From Bradyrhizobium sp. JYMT SZCCT0180 (lineage in GTDB: Bacteria > Pseudomonadota > Alphaproteobacteria > Rhizobiales > Xanthobacteraceae), in assembly GCF_018130165.1 (NCBI RefSeq), contig NZ_JAFCLZ010000002.1, positions 248,001 through 312,000 of the forward strand: 64,000 nt of DNA. The letters are read 5' to 3'. Made by a program: the position numbers and the translations under genes. Below the pieces are notes generated by a model, which saw only the letters and a program-made list of their open reading frames with translations, did no database searches and was not told where the DNA came from. The stretch's first letter is position 1, and every line of letters begins with the position of its first letter. Shown one piece after another: positions 51,391-60,597 of this stretch.

Positions 51391-52725
51391 ATGAAGCACT
51401 TGGTCAAATCCTTGCTTTTGTCATCGGCGCTCTGTGCATTCACGCTCTGGCCCGCGCATGCCGAACTGGACGTTCCCGCGCTCAAGGCCGCGATCGAGAA
51501 ATCGTTCGAGGCGGACTATCCAAAACTCGATGCGCTCTACAAGGATCTCCATGCCCATCCTGAACTCGCCTTTCAGGAGGTAAAGACCGCGGCAAAACTC
51601 GCCGCCGAGATGCGCGCGCTTGGTTTTGAGGTGACCGAGAAGGTCGGCCGGACCGGGCTGGTTGCGATCTACAAGAATGGTGACGGCCCCACCATTCTGG
51701 TGCGCACCGAGCTCGATGCGCTGCCGATGGAGGAGAAGACCGGCCTCGAGTATGCGAGCCGTGAAAAGACCACCTGGAACGGCCGCGAGACGTTCATCGC
51801 GCATAGCTGCGGCCATGACATTCACATGGCGAACTGGGTCGGCACGGCCAAGACACTGGTAGGTATGAAGGACCAGTGGAAGGGCACCTTGATGTTCATC
51901 GCGCAGCCGGCCGAGGAAATCGTGCAAGGCGCGAAGGCCATGCTGGATGACGGCCTGTTCACGCGATTTCCGAAGCCCGATTTCGCCTTTGCCCTGCATG
52001 CCGGCGGCGTTCCCTACGGCAATGTCAACTATCGCGTCGGCGTCGGCTCATCCACGGTTGACGGCCTCTATATCAAGTTCCGTGGCCGCGGCGGTCACGG
52101 AGCGATGCCGCAACTGACCATCGATCCCGTGATGATGGCCGCGCGATTTATCGTCGATGTGCAGAGCGTGATCAGCCGCGAAAAGGATCCGACCGAATTC
52201 GCAGTCGTCACCATTGGATCGATCCATAGCGGCACGGTCGGCAATATCATCCCGGACGAGGCGACGCTGCTGGGGACTATCCGCACCTTCAAGCCTGCGG
52301 TGCGCAACAAACTGGTCGCGGGTATCGAACGGGTGGCGAAGGCCGCCGCCGAGATGTCGGATGCGCCGCCACCGGAGATCAGGATCGCGGAGGGTACCAA
52401 GGCCGTGATCAACGATCCCGCCGTGGTCGCGACCGCCGAGAAGGTGCTGAAGGCGGCGTTCGGCGAAAAGCTGAGGCTGACGCCCGCGAACACGACCAGC
52501 GAGGATTTTTCCGAATTCGCCGGAGCCGGGGTGCCGTCGATGATGTTCAATATCGGCGTCTACGAGCCGGAACGGTGGATGGCGGCAAACAAGGCCGGGA
52601 CGCCGCTGCCCGGCAATCATTCACCGCTGTTCGCACCGGTACCGAAGCCGACTATTCAAACCGGCATCACGGCGTTGACGCTCGCGGTGCTCAGCGCGTT
52701 CGATCAGCATGCAAGAGGCAAATAA
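51391..52725 (+). CDS. M20-family amidohydrolase/peptidase, exported
   Basis: 444 residues with Sec signal peptide (VKSLLLSSALCAFTLWPAHA). M20D zinc site: LHAHPELAFQEVKTA, RTELDALPMEE (bridging Asp), HSCGHDIHMANW (Cys and His) and AQPAEEIVQGAKAM (catalytic Glu). The C-terminal lid contains AGAGVPSMMFNIG and PGNHSPLF. Deacylates N-acyl amino acids or splits peptides; in the periplasm it would supply substrate for uptake. Next gene starts 6 bp later. Confidence 0.93.
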   Translation: MKHLVKSLLLSSALCAFTLWPAHAELDVPALKAAIEKSFEADYPKLDALYKDLHAHPELAFQEVKTAAKLAAEMRALGFEVTEKVGRTGLVAIYKNGDGPTILVRTELDALPMEEKTGLEYASREKTTWNGRETFIAHSCGHDIHMANWVGTAKTLVGMKDQWKGTLMFIAQPAEEIVQGAKAMLDDGLFTRFPKPDFAFALHAGGVPYGNVNYRVGVGSSTVDGLYIKFRGRGGHGAMPQLTIDPVMMAARFIVDVQSVISREKDPTEFAVVTIGSIHSGTVGNIIPDEATLLGTIRTFKPAVRNKLVAGIERVAKAAAEMSDAPPPEIRIAEGTKAVINDPAVVATAEKVLKAAFGEKLRLTPANTTSEDFSEFAGAGVPSMMFNIGVYEPERWMAANKAGTPLPGNHSPLFAPVPKPTIQTGITALTLAVLSAFDQHARGK

Positions 52726-52731
52726 GCAATA

Positions 52732-54447
52732 ATGGTTGAAGACAGCAGCACCTACTGGAAGAAAGCCCGCGTCGAACTGCGTGCCGCCGGTTTCGAACCG
52801 GACCGCGCCGCGAAGACCAGCGCTGTCGTGACGATTGCGAGCGCCTATACCAATGCGCATCGGTGCAACAATCGCGTGCGTACCATTACCGATTTGCTGG
52901 TCGAACTTCTCGCCGAGCGAGGCGGGCAGGGGCTGATCGTTGGGGCGCCGGCGGTGTCGGACGCGCTGACGCAGGGCACGCCGACGGCAGGCTACAGCCT
53001 GGCGTCCCGTGACGTCGTCGCCGATTGCTTCGAGATCGGCCACTACGCGCACCATGGCGACGCCATGATCGTGATCTCCGGCTGCGACAAGACAGGCGCT
53101 GCCGCCTTGATGCCGCTGGCGCGGACCAATGCCTTCGGGCTCGTGCTCTATCCCGGCACCAGTTCGCCGGGCCGGGTGTCGTTCGGGGCGTGGGCCGCCA
53201 AGGGCAACAATCTGACCATCATGGATTACGCCGAGGCGCGCGCGGCCAACGATTCCGGCCGCATCTCGTCGGAAGAGCTGACCGAGATTGAGCGCAACGT
53301 GATGCCCGGCAGCGGCACCTGCGGCGCGATGTTCACCGCCAACACGATGAGCACGATTGCGGAAGCGATCGGCATGATGCTGCCGCGCGGCGCCTCGCAT
53401 CCCGCCGACTACCACGCCGGCAGCGATATCCATGCCGACGTCCGCGCGCAGGCCCGCGCCTCGGTCGATGCGCTGTACCGGCTGATCGAGGCCGGAATCC
53501 GGCCGCGCGACATCATGACCGAGCGCGCATTCGAGAACGCGATCACCACCGTCTACGCGATGGGCGGTTCGACCAACATGTATCTGCATCTGCTCGCGGT
53601 CGCGCGCGAGGCGCAGGTGCCGGTCGGCATCGAGCGCATCCAGGCGGTCGGCGAACGGGTGCCGCTGCTGGCCGACCTGCAGCCGCATGGACCCTTTGCG
53701 ATGGGAAGCCTGCATGCGATCGGCGGCGTGCCTGTCGTGATGAAGGAGCTGCTGCGCAACGGCCTGCTGCACGGCGACGTGATGACGGTGACCGGCAAGA
53801 CGCTGGCGGAAAACCTCGCTGATGTGCCGACGCTGGAGCAGATCGGCCCACAGAAGGTCGTTTCGCCGGTGGCACGTCCCGTCGCGCCGCCGAACAACCA
53901 CATCAGCGTGCTGAAGGGCAATCTCGCGCCGGAAAGCTGCCTGCTCAAGCTCTCCGGCAAGACGCTCGACAACGGGCAATTCCGCGGCACGGCGCGGGTG
54001 TTCGAATCCGAGGCCGCCACGATGGCTGCGATCCGCGCCGGCGAGATCGTGGCCGGCAATGTGATCGTGGTGCGCAATGTCGGTCCGGTCGGCGGGCCTG
54101 GCATGCCCGAAATGGTAATGCTGACGATCCAGTTGCAGGGGCAGGGCCTCGGTGAGGATGTTGCGCTCATCACCGATGGGCGCTTCTCCGGCGTCTCGCA
54201 CGGCATCCTGATCGGCCATGTTTCGCCGGAAGCGGCGCGTGGCGGTCCGATCGCGGCGGTCCGCGACGGCGATGTCATCGTGATCGATCCCGGCGCTCGC
54301 ACCGTCACCCTCGACGTGTCGCCCGAGGAGATCGCCCGGCGCATGGCCGACTGGCGCGCGCCTGACGCGGGGCGGGTGCGGCGCGGCTCGGTGCACGACA
54401 AGTATATCCGTCTGGTGTCGTCGGCGCATTACGGCTGCGTGCTTTGA
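52732..54447 (+). CDS. IlvD/Edd-family iron-sulfur dehydratase
   Basis: 571 residues. Fe-S cluster cysteines appear in [24 protein letters not shown] and [13 protein letters not shown], and the C-terminal half has [13 protein letters not shown] and [19 protein letters not shown]. The layout is that of dihydroxy-acid dehydratase, but the first cluster motif is unlike the usual PCNxH, so a sugar-acid dehydratase is as likely as the branched-chain enzyme. Six bp after the M20 gene; possible operon with it. Confidence 0.85.
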   Translation: MVEDSSTYWKKARVELRAAGFEPDRAAKTSAVVTIASAYTNAHRCNNRVRTITDLLVELLAERGGQGLIVGAPAVSDALTQGTPTAGYSLASRDVVADCFEIGHYAHHGDAMIVISGCDKTGAAALMPLARTNAFGLVLYPGTSSPGRVSFGAWAAKGNNLTIMDYAEARAANDSGRISSEELTEIERNVMPGSGTCGAMFTANTMSTIAEAIGMMLPRGASHPADYHAGSDIHADVRAQARASVDALYRLIEAGIRPRDIMTERAFENAITTVYAMGGSTNMYLHLLAVAREAQVPVGIERIQAVGERVPLLADLQPHGPFAMGSLHAIGGVPVVMKELLRNGLLHGDVMTVTGKTLAENLADVPTLEQIGPQKVVSPVARPVAPPNNHISVLKGNLAPESCLLKLSGKTLDNGQFRGTARVFESEAATMAAIRAGEIVAGNVIVVRNVGPVGGPGMPEMVMLTIQLQGQGLGEDVALITDGRFSGVSHGILIGHVSPEAARGGPIAAVRDGDVIVIDPGARTVTLDVSPEEIARRMADWRAPDAGRVRRGSVHDKYIRLVSSAHYGCVL

Positions 54448-54469
54448 GCGGACTTGCGCCGGCAGAACC

Positions 54470-55150
54470 ATGACCCAACCGCTCGATCAGCCCATCTGGA
54501 GCGCATTGACGACCCGGCAGCAGGCACTGGCCGAGGGCGGCACCGTGGCGCGGCGCTTCCCGCTTGCGATCGCGCCATTCGCCGACATGGTGGACATGTC
54601 GCGCGAAAGTTTTGCCGCCCTCGGCGCGCTGATGTCCGGATCCGAGATCGCTGTGCTGTTTACGCCGGACGCTGTGACCGCGCCGGATCAATTCAAGACG
54701 CTGCTCGCCGAAACCGGAGAGCAGATGGTCGGCACACCAGCGCAAAGTTCGCTGCCCGGCGTGGAGATCGTCACGCTCGGCGTGGCCGACGTGCCCGAGA
54801 TGATCGCGCTGGTCGAGCTGACCAAACCCGGGCCGTTCAGTACGCGAACCCACGAACTCGGAACGTTTCTCGGCATCAGGATCGACGGCCAGCTCGTCGC
54901 GATGACCGGCGAGCGCATGAAGCCCGGCAATTACACCGAGATGACCGCCGTCTGCGTGCATCCGGATCACCGCGGCCGCGGCTACGCGCAAGCGCTGCTC
55001 GGCGCGGTTGCCCGCGGAATCGTTGATCGAGGCGAGATTCCGTTCCTGCATGTGTTCAGCAGCAACACCTCGGCGATCGCGCTTTATCGGCGGCAAGGCA
55101 TGGAAATCCGCCGTCGCCTGCATGTGACGGTGCTGCAGAAGAAGGCGTGA
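54470..55150 (+). CDS. GNAT-family N-acetyltransferase
   Basis: 226 residues. C-terminal GNAT domain with acetyl-CoA loop VHPDHRGRGYAQALLGAVARGI and the following strand HVFSSNTSAIALYRRQGMEIRRRLHVTVL. The first ~100 residues have no clear match. Follows the dehydratase by 22 bp and ends 8 bp before the convergent HAD gene. Substrate unknown. Confidence 0.9.
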   Translation: MTQPLDQPIWSALTTRQQALAEGGTVARRFPLAIAPFADMVDMSRESFAALGALMSGSEIAVLFTPDAVTAPDQFKTLLAETGEQMVGTPAQSSLPGVEIVTLGVADVPEMIALVELTKPGPFSTRTHELGTFLGIRIDGQLVAMTGERMKPGNYTEMTAVCVHPDHRGRGYAQALLGAVARGIVDRGEIPFLHVFSSNTSAIALYRRQGMEIRRRLHVTVLQKKA

Positions 55151-55158
55151 CCGTTAAA

Positions 55159-55791
55159 TCAGGCGATCGTGAGCTTTTGTTTGATCTCGTCGAACGTATG
55201 GAAGAAATGCGTCGGCCCGGCTGCCTGCAGCGCGGCGGGCAGGGCGTAGCCCCAGGCGACCGCGCCGGAATCCATCCCGGCGGCCCTGGCGGCTTCGATA
55301 TCGCGGAGTTCGTCGCCAATGCAGAGGACTTCGGAAGGAATCGTTCCGAGCTGCCGCGCAACGCGTTTGAATTTGTGATGCTTGCCGAAGAGCGAGGCGC
55401 CGCAGTCGAAACGTTCAATCAGCGCCGCGGAAGGACCGAGGACCCGGCGTACCGATCTTTCGCTGTCGGAGCTGACGATCGCGGTGTGGATGCCGAGGCT
55501 CTGCAGGTCGGCCAGCAGTTGCGGGACGCCGTCGAACAGCGATATCTGGTTTGCGGCCGCAAGCTTTCGGCGCCGCATGTCGCGCGAGATGGCCGGAAGC
55601 TTCCACATCGGCATGTTGAGGCGGGCGATGATTTCGCGGCCCGACCGTCCGCGCAATCCCTCCAGTTCCTCGGCGCTGACGGGCGCTAGGTCGAACTTCG
55701 CGATCAGGTCCTGAAAAACGGTTCGAAACCAGGGAAGCGAGTCGGCGAGCGTGCCGTCGAAATCGAAAATGGCAAGGCGATAGCGGGGCAT
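55159..55791 (-). CDS. HAD-family hydrolase (phosphoglycolate phosphatase-like)
   Basis: 210 residues. HAD motif I LAIFDFDGTLADSL, motif II IVSSDSE, Lys in FGKHHKFKRV and motif III IGDELRDIEAARAAGM, all intact. Cap domain is alpha-helical (subfamily I). Phosphatase of a small phosphorylated metabolite; exact substrate open. Followed on the same strand by the SDR gene. Confidence 0.92.
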   Translation of the reverse strand: MPRYRLAIFDFDGTLADSLPWFRTVFQDLIAKFDLAPVSAEELEGLRGRSGREIIARLNMPMWKLPAISRDMRRRKLAAANQISLFDGVPQLLADLQSLGIHTAIVSSDSERSVRRVLGPSAALIERFDCGASLFGKHHKFKRVARQLGTIPSEVLCIGDELRDIEAARAAGMDSGAVAWGYALPAALQAAGPTHFFHTFDEIKQKLTIA

Positions 55792-55809
55792 GCGGGATCG
55801 ACTAGCACA

Positions 55810-56679
55810 TCACCTGTCGCCGCTGAAATAGTCCGGCTTGCCCGTGGTCCAGGTCTCGCCCCAGAGCTGACCGCCGCCGTCGACCGTCAGCGTTTCGCCG
55901 GTGACGAATTTGCCGGATGGGGCGGCGAGGTAGACGCTGGCTTCCGCGATGTCCCATGGCGAGCCCGCGCGCATCATCGGGTTCGAGCGCGAATAGGCGG
56001 CGCGGGCTTCCGGCGTGTAGACGTTCCAACCCTCGGTCTCGATCGCGCCGGGCGCCATGCAATTGACGCGGATGTTCAGCGGCGCCCATTCGACCGCAAC
56101 GGCGCGCGACAGCCCGATCACGCCGGACCGCGCCGCGACCGAATGCGCGATGCCGTAGAGCCCATGCGTCGTCACCACCACGATGTTGACAATGCTGCCG
56201 GGATGCTTGCGGTCGCGCCAGCGCTGCGCGGCGGCCTGCATCATGTACCAGGTGCCGTTCAGATTGGTGTTGATGACTGTGTTCCAGCCCTTCACGGAAA
56301 AATCGATCGCGGCTTGCGGAAACTGTCCGCCGGCGCTGTTGATGAGAATATCGAGGCGGCCATGGGCGTCCCATACCGCATCGAACAGGGCGTGGACGGC
56401 GTCGGGCTCGCGGATGTCGGCGGTGTGGGCCGATGCTTTCAGGCCGCGTCCGGTCATTTCGGCGACCAGCGCATCGAGCTTGCCCTGATCGCGCCCGGCC
56501 ACGGCGACATGCGCGCCAAGCCGCGCAAACAGCCAGGCGATCGCCCGCCCGATGCCACCGGCGCCGCCCGAGACCAGCACGACCTGATCCTTCAGTGCAT
56601 CGGCCGCGAACACGGTCGGATGAACCGCGAGTTCCGCATCGGTCAGCCCGAGCTTCTCTGGTGTTGGATGATCCGTCAT
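55810..56679 (-). CDS. SDR oxidoreductase of the 2,4-dienoyl-CoA reductase-like group
   Basis: 289 residues. Nucleotide motif VSGGAGGIGRAIAWLFARLGAHVAVAGRD; NNAG equivalent INSAGGQFPQ. At the usual Tyr-x3-Lys the sequence reads SVAARSGVIGLSRAVAVEW, i.e. Ser and Arg in place of Tyr and Lys, with AH before it. This non-classical active site is seen in DecR-type relatives. Likely reduces an enoyl or keto substrate with NADPH. Followed by the HAD gene on the same strand; divergent from the GST gene. Confidence 0.9.
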   Translation of the reverse strand: MTDHPTPEKLGLTDAELAVHPTVFAADALKDQVVLVSGGAGGIGRAIAWLFARLGAHVAVAGRDQGKLDALVAEMTGRGLKASAHTADIREPDAVHALFDAVWDAHGRLDILINSAGGQFPQAAIDFSVKGWNTVINTNLNGTWYMMQAAAQRWRDRKHPGSIVNIVVVTTHGLYGIAHSVAARSGVIGLSRAVAVEWAPLNIRVNCMAPGAIETEGWNVYTPEARAAYSRSNPMMRAGSPWDIAEASVYLAAPSGKFVTGETLTVDGGGQLWGETWTTGKPDYFSGDR

Positions 56680-56759
56680 TGGCGGCGCCGACCCTTGTTA
56701 TGCGCGGCAAGGTTCGTACATTACCGGCGCAACAACAACCACGAAAAGAACGAGTTTCA

Positions 56760-57464
56760 ATGTCCGATCTTTCCGCCTTCCCAATTACAAAACGTTGGCC
56801 CGCCAAACATCCCGACCGCCTTCAGCTCTATTCGCTCCCGACACCGAACGGCGTCAAGGTCTCGATCATGCTCGAAGAGATCGGGTTGCCTTACGAAGTG
56901 CATCTGGTCGACTTCGGCAAGGACGACCAGAAGACGCCGGAATTCCTGTCACTGAATCCGAATGGCAAGATCCCTGCGATCCTCGATCCCGATGGTCCCG
57001 GCGGCAAGCCGCTCGGCCTGTTCGAGTCCGGCGCGATCCTGCAATACCTCGCGGAGAAGACCGGCAAGCTGCTGCCGGCGGACGCCGCGCGCCGCTGGCA
57101 GACCATTCAGTGGGTGCATTTCCAGATGGGCGGGATCGGGCCGATGTTCGGCCAGGTCGGCTTCTTCCACAAATTCGCCGGCAAGGAGTTTACCGACAAG
57201 CGGCCGCTCGAGCGTTATGTCGCGGAGTCAAAGCGCCTGCTCGACGTGCTTGAGACCCATCTGGGCGGCCGGCAGTGGGTGATGGACGATGAGTATACCA
57301 TCGCCGATGTTTCGATGCTCGGCTGGGTGCGCAACCTGATCGGTTTCTACGGTGCGCGCGAACTCGTCGCGTTCGATTCTCTCAAGCACGTGCCGGCATG
57401 GCTGGAGCGCGGCCTCGCGCGGCCTGCCGTGGAGCGCGGCCTGAACATTCCGAAACGGCCGTAA
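56760..57464 (+). CDS. Glutathione S-transferase (Nu-class/YghU-YfcG-like)
   Basis: 234 residues from ATG 56760. N-terminal thioredoxin fold (LQLYSLPTPNGVKVSIMLEEIGLPYEVHLVDFG, cis-Pro in NPNGKIPAILDPDGPGGKPL, and the glutathione-binding FESGAILQYLAEKTGKLLP) followed by the alpha-helical domain (WVMDDEYTIADVSMLGWV). Dimeric cytosolic transferase or disulfide-bond reductase. Divergent from the SDR gene 80 bp away. Confidence 0.94.
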   Translation: MSDLSAFPITKRWPAKHPDRLQLYSLPTPNGVKVSIMLEEIGLPYEVHLVDFGKDDQKTPEFLSLNPNGKIPAILDPDGPGGKPLGLFESGAILQYLAEKTGKLLPADAARRWQTIQWVHFQMGGIGPMFGQVGFFHKFAGKEFTDKRPLERYVAESKRLLDVLETHLGGRQWVMDDEYTIADVSMLGWVRNLIGFYGARELVAFDSLKHVPAWLERGLARPAVERGLNIPKRP

Positions 57465-57541
57465 GCAACTGGACGTTTCGCAACGCGCTTTCCAAAAGCG
57501 GGCGGTTAACATCGCTCAACAGCCTTCGTGTGAAATGCCTT

Positions 57542-58159
57542 TCACACAGGCTGATGGCCGGTCGAAGTCAATCTCTCGGCGACAAGGCCATCCATCAGTT
57601 GCTTCAGCGCCATGTCGTATTCGGAAAAGTTACCGCCTGCAGCGATGGCGATAGCCGCCCGGTCGAAGGCCGCAGATAGGATATTGGCCACGGCGATGAG
57701 CGAGATTTCAGGCGAGGGGCGCATCGCCGCTTCCAGACCATTCAACAAAGTTCGGCGGCCATGTTTGGCATCGATGGCATCCACGGTTTCGAAACCCAGA
57801 ACGGCGGGGGCCTCGATTAGGATCAGACGTGTTCGTCCTTCCTTCTGCATCGCGCGCAAGTACGCTGAAGCGCCAGTATGGAGCATGTGCATCGGAGCGT
57901 CTGCAGGCGAAGCAGCGTCGTCGATCTCGGCGGCAACAGCGGCGGACTCAACCTCGACCAGGGCGAGATAGAGTGCCCTTTTGTCCTCGAAATGATGGTA
58001 GAGCGCACCCCGGGTCACTCCCGCTTGCGTGGCAATTTCGGGCGTTCCGGTGGCCGCATATCCCTTTGCGATAAAAAGTGTTTTGGCCGCTTCAAGCACT
58101 CTCCCACGAGTGGTGGCGCTGCGGTCGATGTTGCTCCTGCGTCCTTTTACCACTTGCAT
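57542..58159 (-). CDS. TetR-family repressor, divergent from a VOC gene
   Basis: 205 residues from ATG 58159 (ATG 58192 lies in the operator region). N-terminal HTH: RGRVLEAAKTLFIAKGYAATGTPEIATQAGVTRGALYHHFEDKRALYLALV. The C-terminal ligand domain ends RLTSTGHQPV. Shares a 64-bp intergenic region with the VOC gene (58224). Probable repressor of itself and that gene. Confidence 0.92.
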   Translation of the reverse strand: MQVVKGRRSNIDRSATTRGRVLEAAKTLFIAKGYAATGTPEIATQAGVTRGALYHHFEDKRALYLALVEVESAAVAAEIDDAASPADAPMHMLHTGASAYLRAMQKEGRTRLILIEAPAVLGFETVDAIDAKHGRRTLLNGLEAAMRPSPEISLIAVANILSAAFDRAAIAIAAGGNFSEYDMALKQLMDGLVAERLTSTGHQPV

Positions 58160-58168
58160 GCATGCAGC

Positions 58169-58203
58169 CTGTATGTTTATGTTTACGTACACACTGTATG
58201 TTT
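58169..58203. promoter_or_regulatory. TetR-type operator between divergent TetR and VOC genes
   Basis: TGTTTACGTACACA (58180-58193) is a near-perfect palindrome (one mismatched pair) in the middle of the shared promoter. It is flanked by CTGTATGTTT direct repeats at 58169-58178 and 58194-58203. The palindrome centre is 64 bp from neither start alone but about midway between them. Confidence 0.6.
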
Positions 58204-58223
58204 TTTAGCCGCGGAGAACAAGG

Positions 58224-58637
58224 ATGCAAATCACGAGCTATTATCCGGTACTGATGGTCGACAATGTCGCCGCGACCTCGGCATTTTATCGAACCCACTT
58301 TGATTTCGAGCCGGCGTTCGAGGCGGACTGGTACGTCCATCTGCAATCGAAAGTGCAAGAGAACGTTGCCCTCGCGATCCTGGCAGGCGATCACGACACG
58401 ATCCCCGCGAAAGCGCGCGGCTCTGCGCGCGGTGTTCTGATCAATTTTGAAGTTCAAGACGTCGATGAGGTCTATGGCAGGTTTCGTGCAGCCGGGCTGC
58501 CTATCCTGCTTCCGCTCCGCGATGAGCCCTTCGGTCAACGGCACTTCATCACTGAAGATCCCAACGGCGTATTGATCGATGTGATCACGCCGATTCCACC
58601 GTCAGCCGAGTACCTGGAGTCTTACGCCAAGAACTGA
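58224..58637 (+). CDS. VOC-family protein
   Basis: 137 residues. [36 protein letters not shown] and [22 protein letters not shown] mark a complete VOC domain with the C-terminal metal ligand region. Small-molecule binding, dioxygenase or resistance protein; not assignable. Only gene on the plus side of the TetR operator. Confidence 0.9.
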   Translation: MQITSYYPVLMVDNVAATSAFYRTHFDFEPAFEADWYVHLQSKVQENVALAILAGDHDTIPAKARGSARGVLINFEVQDVDEVYGRFRAAGLPILLPLRDEPFGQRHFITEDPNGVLIDVITPIPPSAEYLESYAKN

Positions 58638-58676
58638 TCCTGATGGCGGCGCTTCTGCTTCAAGGTCGGCAAACCG

Positions 58677-59234
58677 CTACACTCCCCGTTTGAGCAATTC
58701 ATATACAACCGGGTTATCGGCGCATGCCCCAAAGCCGCATTCCAAAAGCGTCATCACCACGTTCGCCGCCGTCAGCCCGATCACGAGCCAGACGGCGGCC
58801 TGCGCGAACAGGCCGCCGGTCGGCGGCAATGCAGCGCCATCATCTTCGAACTGCCGGTCGAACAGCAGCACCGCCGCGAGGAGGACGACGGCTGCGATGA
58901 AGCCGATCAGGGCCCAGGTGTAATAGTGATAGCCGAGCAATGCCGACCCGTAGCCGGCGTCGCCGGGCATGATGTGTAGCAGCACCTGCCGTGTCGAGGC
59001 GACCGCGCCGGCAACCGCTGCCAATAGCGACAGCGCATAGTGGCTGGGGCGTGGGCCGAAGCGGATGTTGAGGATTGGGCCGATCGCGAGCATCGCAAAC
59101 AGGATGCGCTGCAGCAGGCACAGCGGGCAGGGTAATTCATGCAGAAGAAGCTGCGCCGCGAATGCCGCCGCCAGCACCAGTGCGACGGCGTAGAGGCTGA
59201 GCGCATTCAGGGTGATGGCGCGGGTCTGGGTCAT
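58677..59234 (-). CDS. DsbB-family disulfide bond formation protein
   Basis: 185 residues, four hydrophobic helices. The first periplasmic Cys pair is in ELPCPLCLLQR and the second pair is in LLECGFGACADN; both are needed for quinone-linked oxidation of DsbA. The Cys spacing of the first pair is C-P-L-C, a known variant. In operon order after the tiny DUF5993 gene. Confidence 0.9.
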   Translation of the reverse strand: MTQTRAITLNALSLYAVALVLAAAFAAQLLLHELPCPLCLLQRILFAMLAIGPILNIRFGPRPSHYALSLLAAVAGAVASTRQVLLHIMPGDAGYGSALLGYHYYTWALIGFIAAVVLLAAVLLFDRQFEDDGAALPPTGGLFAQAAVWLVIGLTAANVVMTLLECGFGACADNPVVYELLKRGV

Positions 59235-59241
59235 GGGCGGC

Positions 59242-59400
59242 TCAGAACGACAGTTTCAACGTATCGGTCGCATGGTGCAGATAAGTCGCGACGCAGGCGA
59301 TCATGGCGGCCGCATACAGGCTGAGCGCAAGGGCGCGTGAACCGCGCCAGGCAACCAGCATCACGATGCTTGCTGCCAGAAACAAAAGGGTGAATTCCAT
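59242..59400 (-). CDS. DUF5993-like small membrane protein
   Basis: 52 residues from ATG 59400. Two helices (EFTLLFLAASIVMLVAWRGS and ALALSLYAAAMIACVATYLHHATD), ending in LKLSF, as in DUF5993 proteins that sit beside DsbB. Ends 7 bp before the DsbB start, so the two are coupled. Function unknown; probably a helper subunit of the oxidoreductase. Confidence 0.8.
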   Translation of the reverse strand: MEFTLLFLAASIVMLVAWRGSRALALSLYAAAMIACVATYLHHATDTLKLSF

Positions 59401-59518
59401 GCGGGGCCTCACCTGCGGGTGACACGTCAGTCTATGATGGATTCGCTGATCTGCATTGTATAGAAACCTGCGGACGCCTCGCCAGCAGCGAATGGCGCCA
59501 AATCTGGAATGTGTTGAA

Positions 59519-59887
59519 ATGCCCATCACCATCTACGGCATCAAGAATTGCGACACCATGAAGAAGGCGCGTGCCTGGCTCGACAGCCAGGGCATCGCTT
59601 ACGATTTTCACGACTACAAGACCGCGGGCATCGCCAAGGACATGCTCAAGCAATGGTCCGACGAGCTCGGCTGGGAAACCCTGCTCAACCGCGCCGGCAC
59701 GACCTTCCGCAAGCTGCCGGATAGCGACAAGGAAGGGCTGAACGAGCGCAAGGCGCTCGCGCTGATGTTGGCGCAGCCGTCGATGATCAAGCGTCCCGTG
59801 CTCGATCTCGGCGGCAAATTGCTGGTCGGGTTCAAGCCGGATATTTACGCCAAGGAAGTGGCGTCGAAGGGCAAGCGCAAGGCCTAG
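59519..59887 (+). CDS. ArsC/Spx-like (YffB-type) thioredoxin-fold protein
   Basis: 122 residues from ATG 59519. ITIYGIKNCDTMKKARAWLDSQGIAYDFHDYK with a single Cys in NCDTMKK, then PVLDLGGKLLVGFKPDIY, the ArsC-family pattern of YffB, which lacks true arsenate reductase activity. The longer open frame upstream lacks family sequence. Confidence 0.9.
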   Translation: MPITIYGIKNCDTMKKARAWLDSQGIAYDFHDYKTAGIAKDMLKQWSDELGWETLLNRAGTTFRKLPDSDKEGLNERKALALMLAQPSMIKRPVLDLGGKLLVGFKPDIYAKEVASKGKRKA

Positions 59888-59894
59888 ATTCCTG

Positions 59895-59977
59895 GTTTGA
59901 CGCGTTTTCTTTACGCGAACCGGTGCCCACCCCCGGATCAAGTCCGAGGGCATGCTTCGTTCGAAAACGTTAGTCGA
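59895..59977. repeat. Dispersed intergenic repeat (GACGCGTTTTCTTTACGCGAACC type)
   Basis: The stretch with TGACGCGTTTTCTTTACGCG and the closing ATGCTTCGTTCGAAAACG match a well-known rhizobial/Rhodopseudomonas intergenic element (recalled). Internal palindrome CGCG...CGCG. Located between two convergent genes. Confidence 0.6.
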
Positions 59978-60593
59978 GTTCGACCACTTCGTCGGACGGT
60001 TGCCGGCTCGCCTGATGAGGGACAAAGTCGCGATCGATGATTGCCCGGACCAGGATCACAGGAACGGCCTTGGGCCTCAGTCCCATCAGATTGTTGATCT
60101 TGAAGCCGCCCTCGATGCTGATGCTCTTGTAGGAGCCCACGATCTGTTCGACGGCATCGCCCCGGCCGAACGGAATCAGGAGCCGCTCATAGGATACGTC
60201 CTTGTTGTCGGCATCCTGCACCGTTGAAATCGAATAGACCGGCCGCCTGTGCTTCAGGCAAACGCTATACAGGGCGATCACGCGGGCATACCGTTCCGGC
60301 CCGAGCGCGTCGTCGAGATAGCGATTGATCCGCTCGGCCGGGCTGAGGTGGTCGCTGCCATAAGTGGTGCTTAGTGTGGCGCCTGCCTGGGTAATCAGGA
60401 ATCGCGCGCCTTCGCCTTCACCTTCGACGTCAAATCCCATCATGTCGGGCAGTTCGTCGCTGACGCGGTTCGGATGGAAATCATCGATAAGGGGAAGCGG
60501 CCGGTGCCTGGTTGCGGCGCGCAGCCATGCGTTCAGGAGCTCGCGCTGCTTGATCGACCTTACGACCGAAGGATCGGCACTTGCAAATTCCAT
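59970..60593 (-). CDS. PAS-domain protein, tandem paralogue 2
   Basis: 207 residues from ATG 60593. Starts MEFASADPSVVRSIKQRELLNAWLRAATRHRPLPL and continues with a PAS-type fold (PDMMGFDVEGEGEGARFLITQ, then YERLLIPFGRGD and EGGFKINNLMG). It closely matches the upstream gene over its full length. No output domain. Four bp after its neighbour's stop, so co-transcribed. Confidence 0.8.
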   Translation of the reverse strand: MEFASADPSVVRSIKQRELLNAWLRAATRHRPLPLIDDFHPNRVSDELPDMMGFDVEGEGEGARFLITQAGATLSTTYGSDHLSPAERINRYLDDALGPERYARVIALYSVCLKHRRPVYSISTVQDADNKDVSYERLLIPFGRGDAVEQIVGSYKSISIEGGFKINNLMGLRPKAVPVILVRAIIDRDFVPHQASRQPSDEVVELD

Positions 60594-60597
60594 TGAC

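Noticed and set aside
52621..54471. 616-codon minus strand open frame
   Set aside because: Antisense to the IlvD/Edd dehydratase with intact Fe-S motifs; no recognisable domain.
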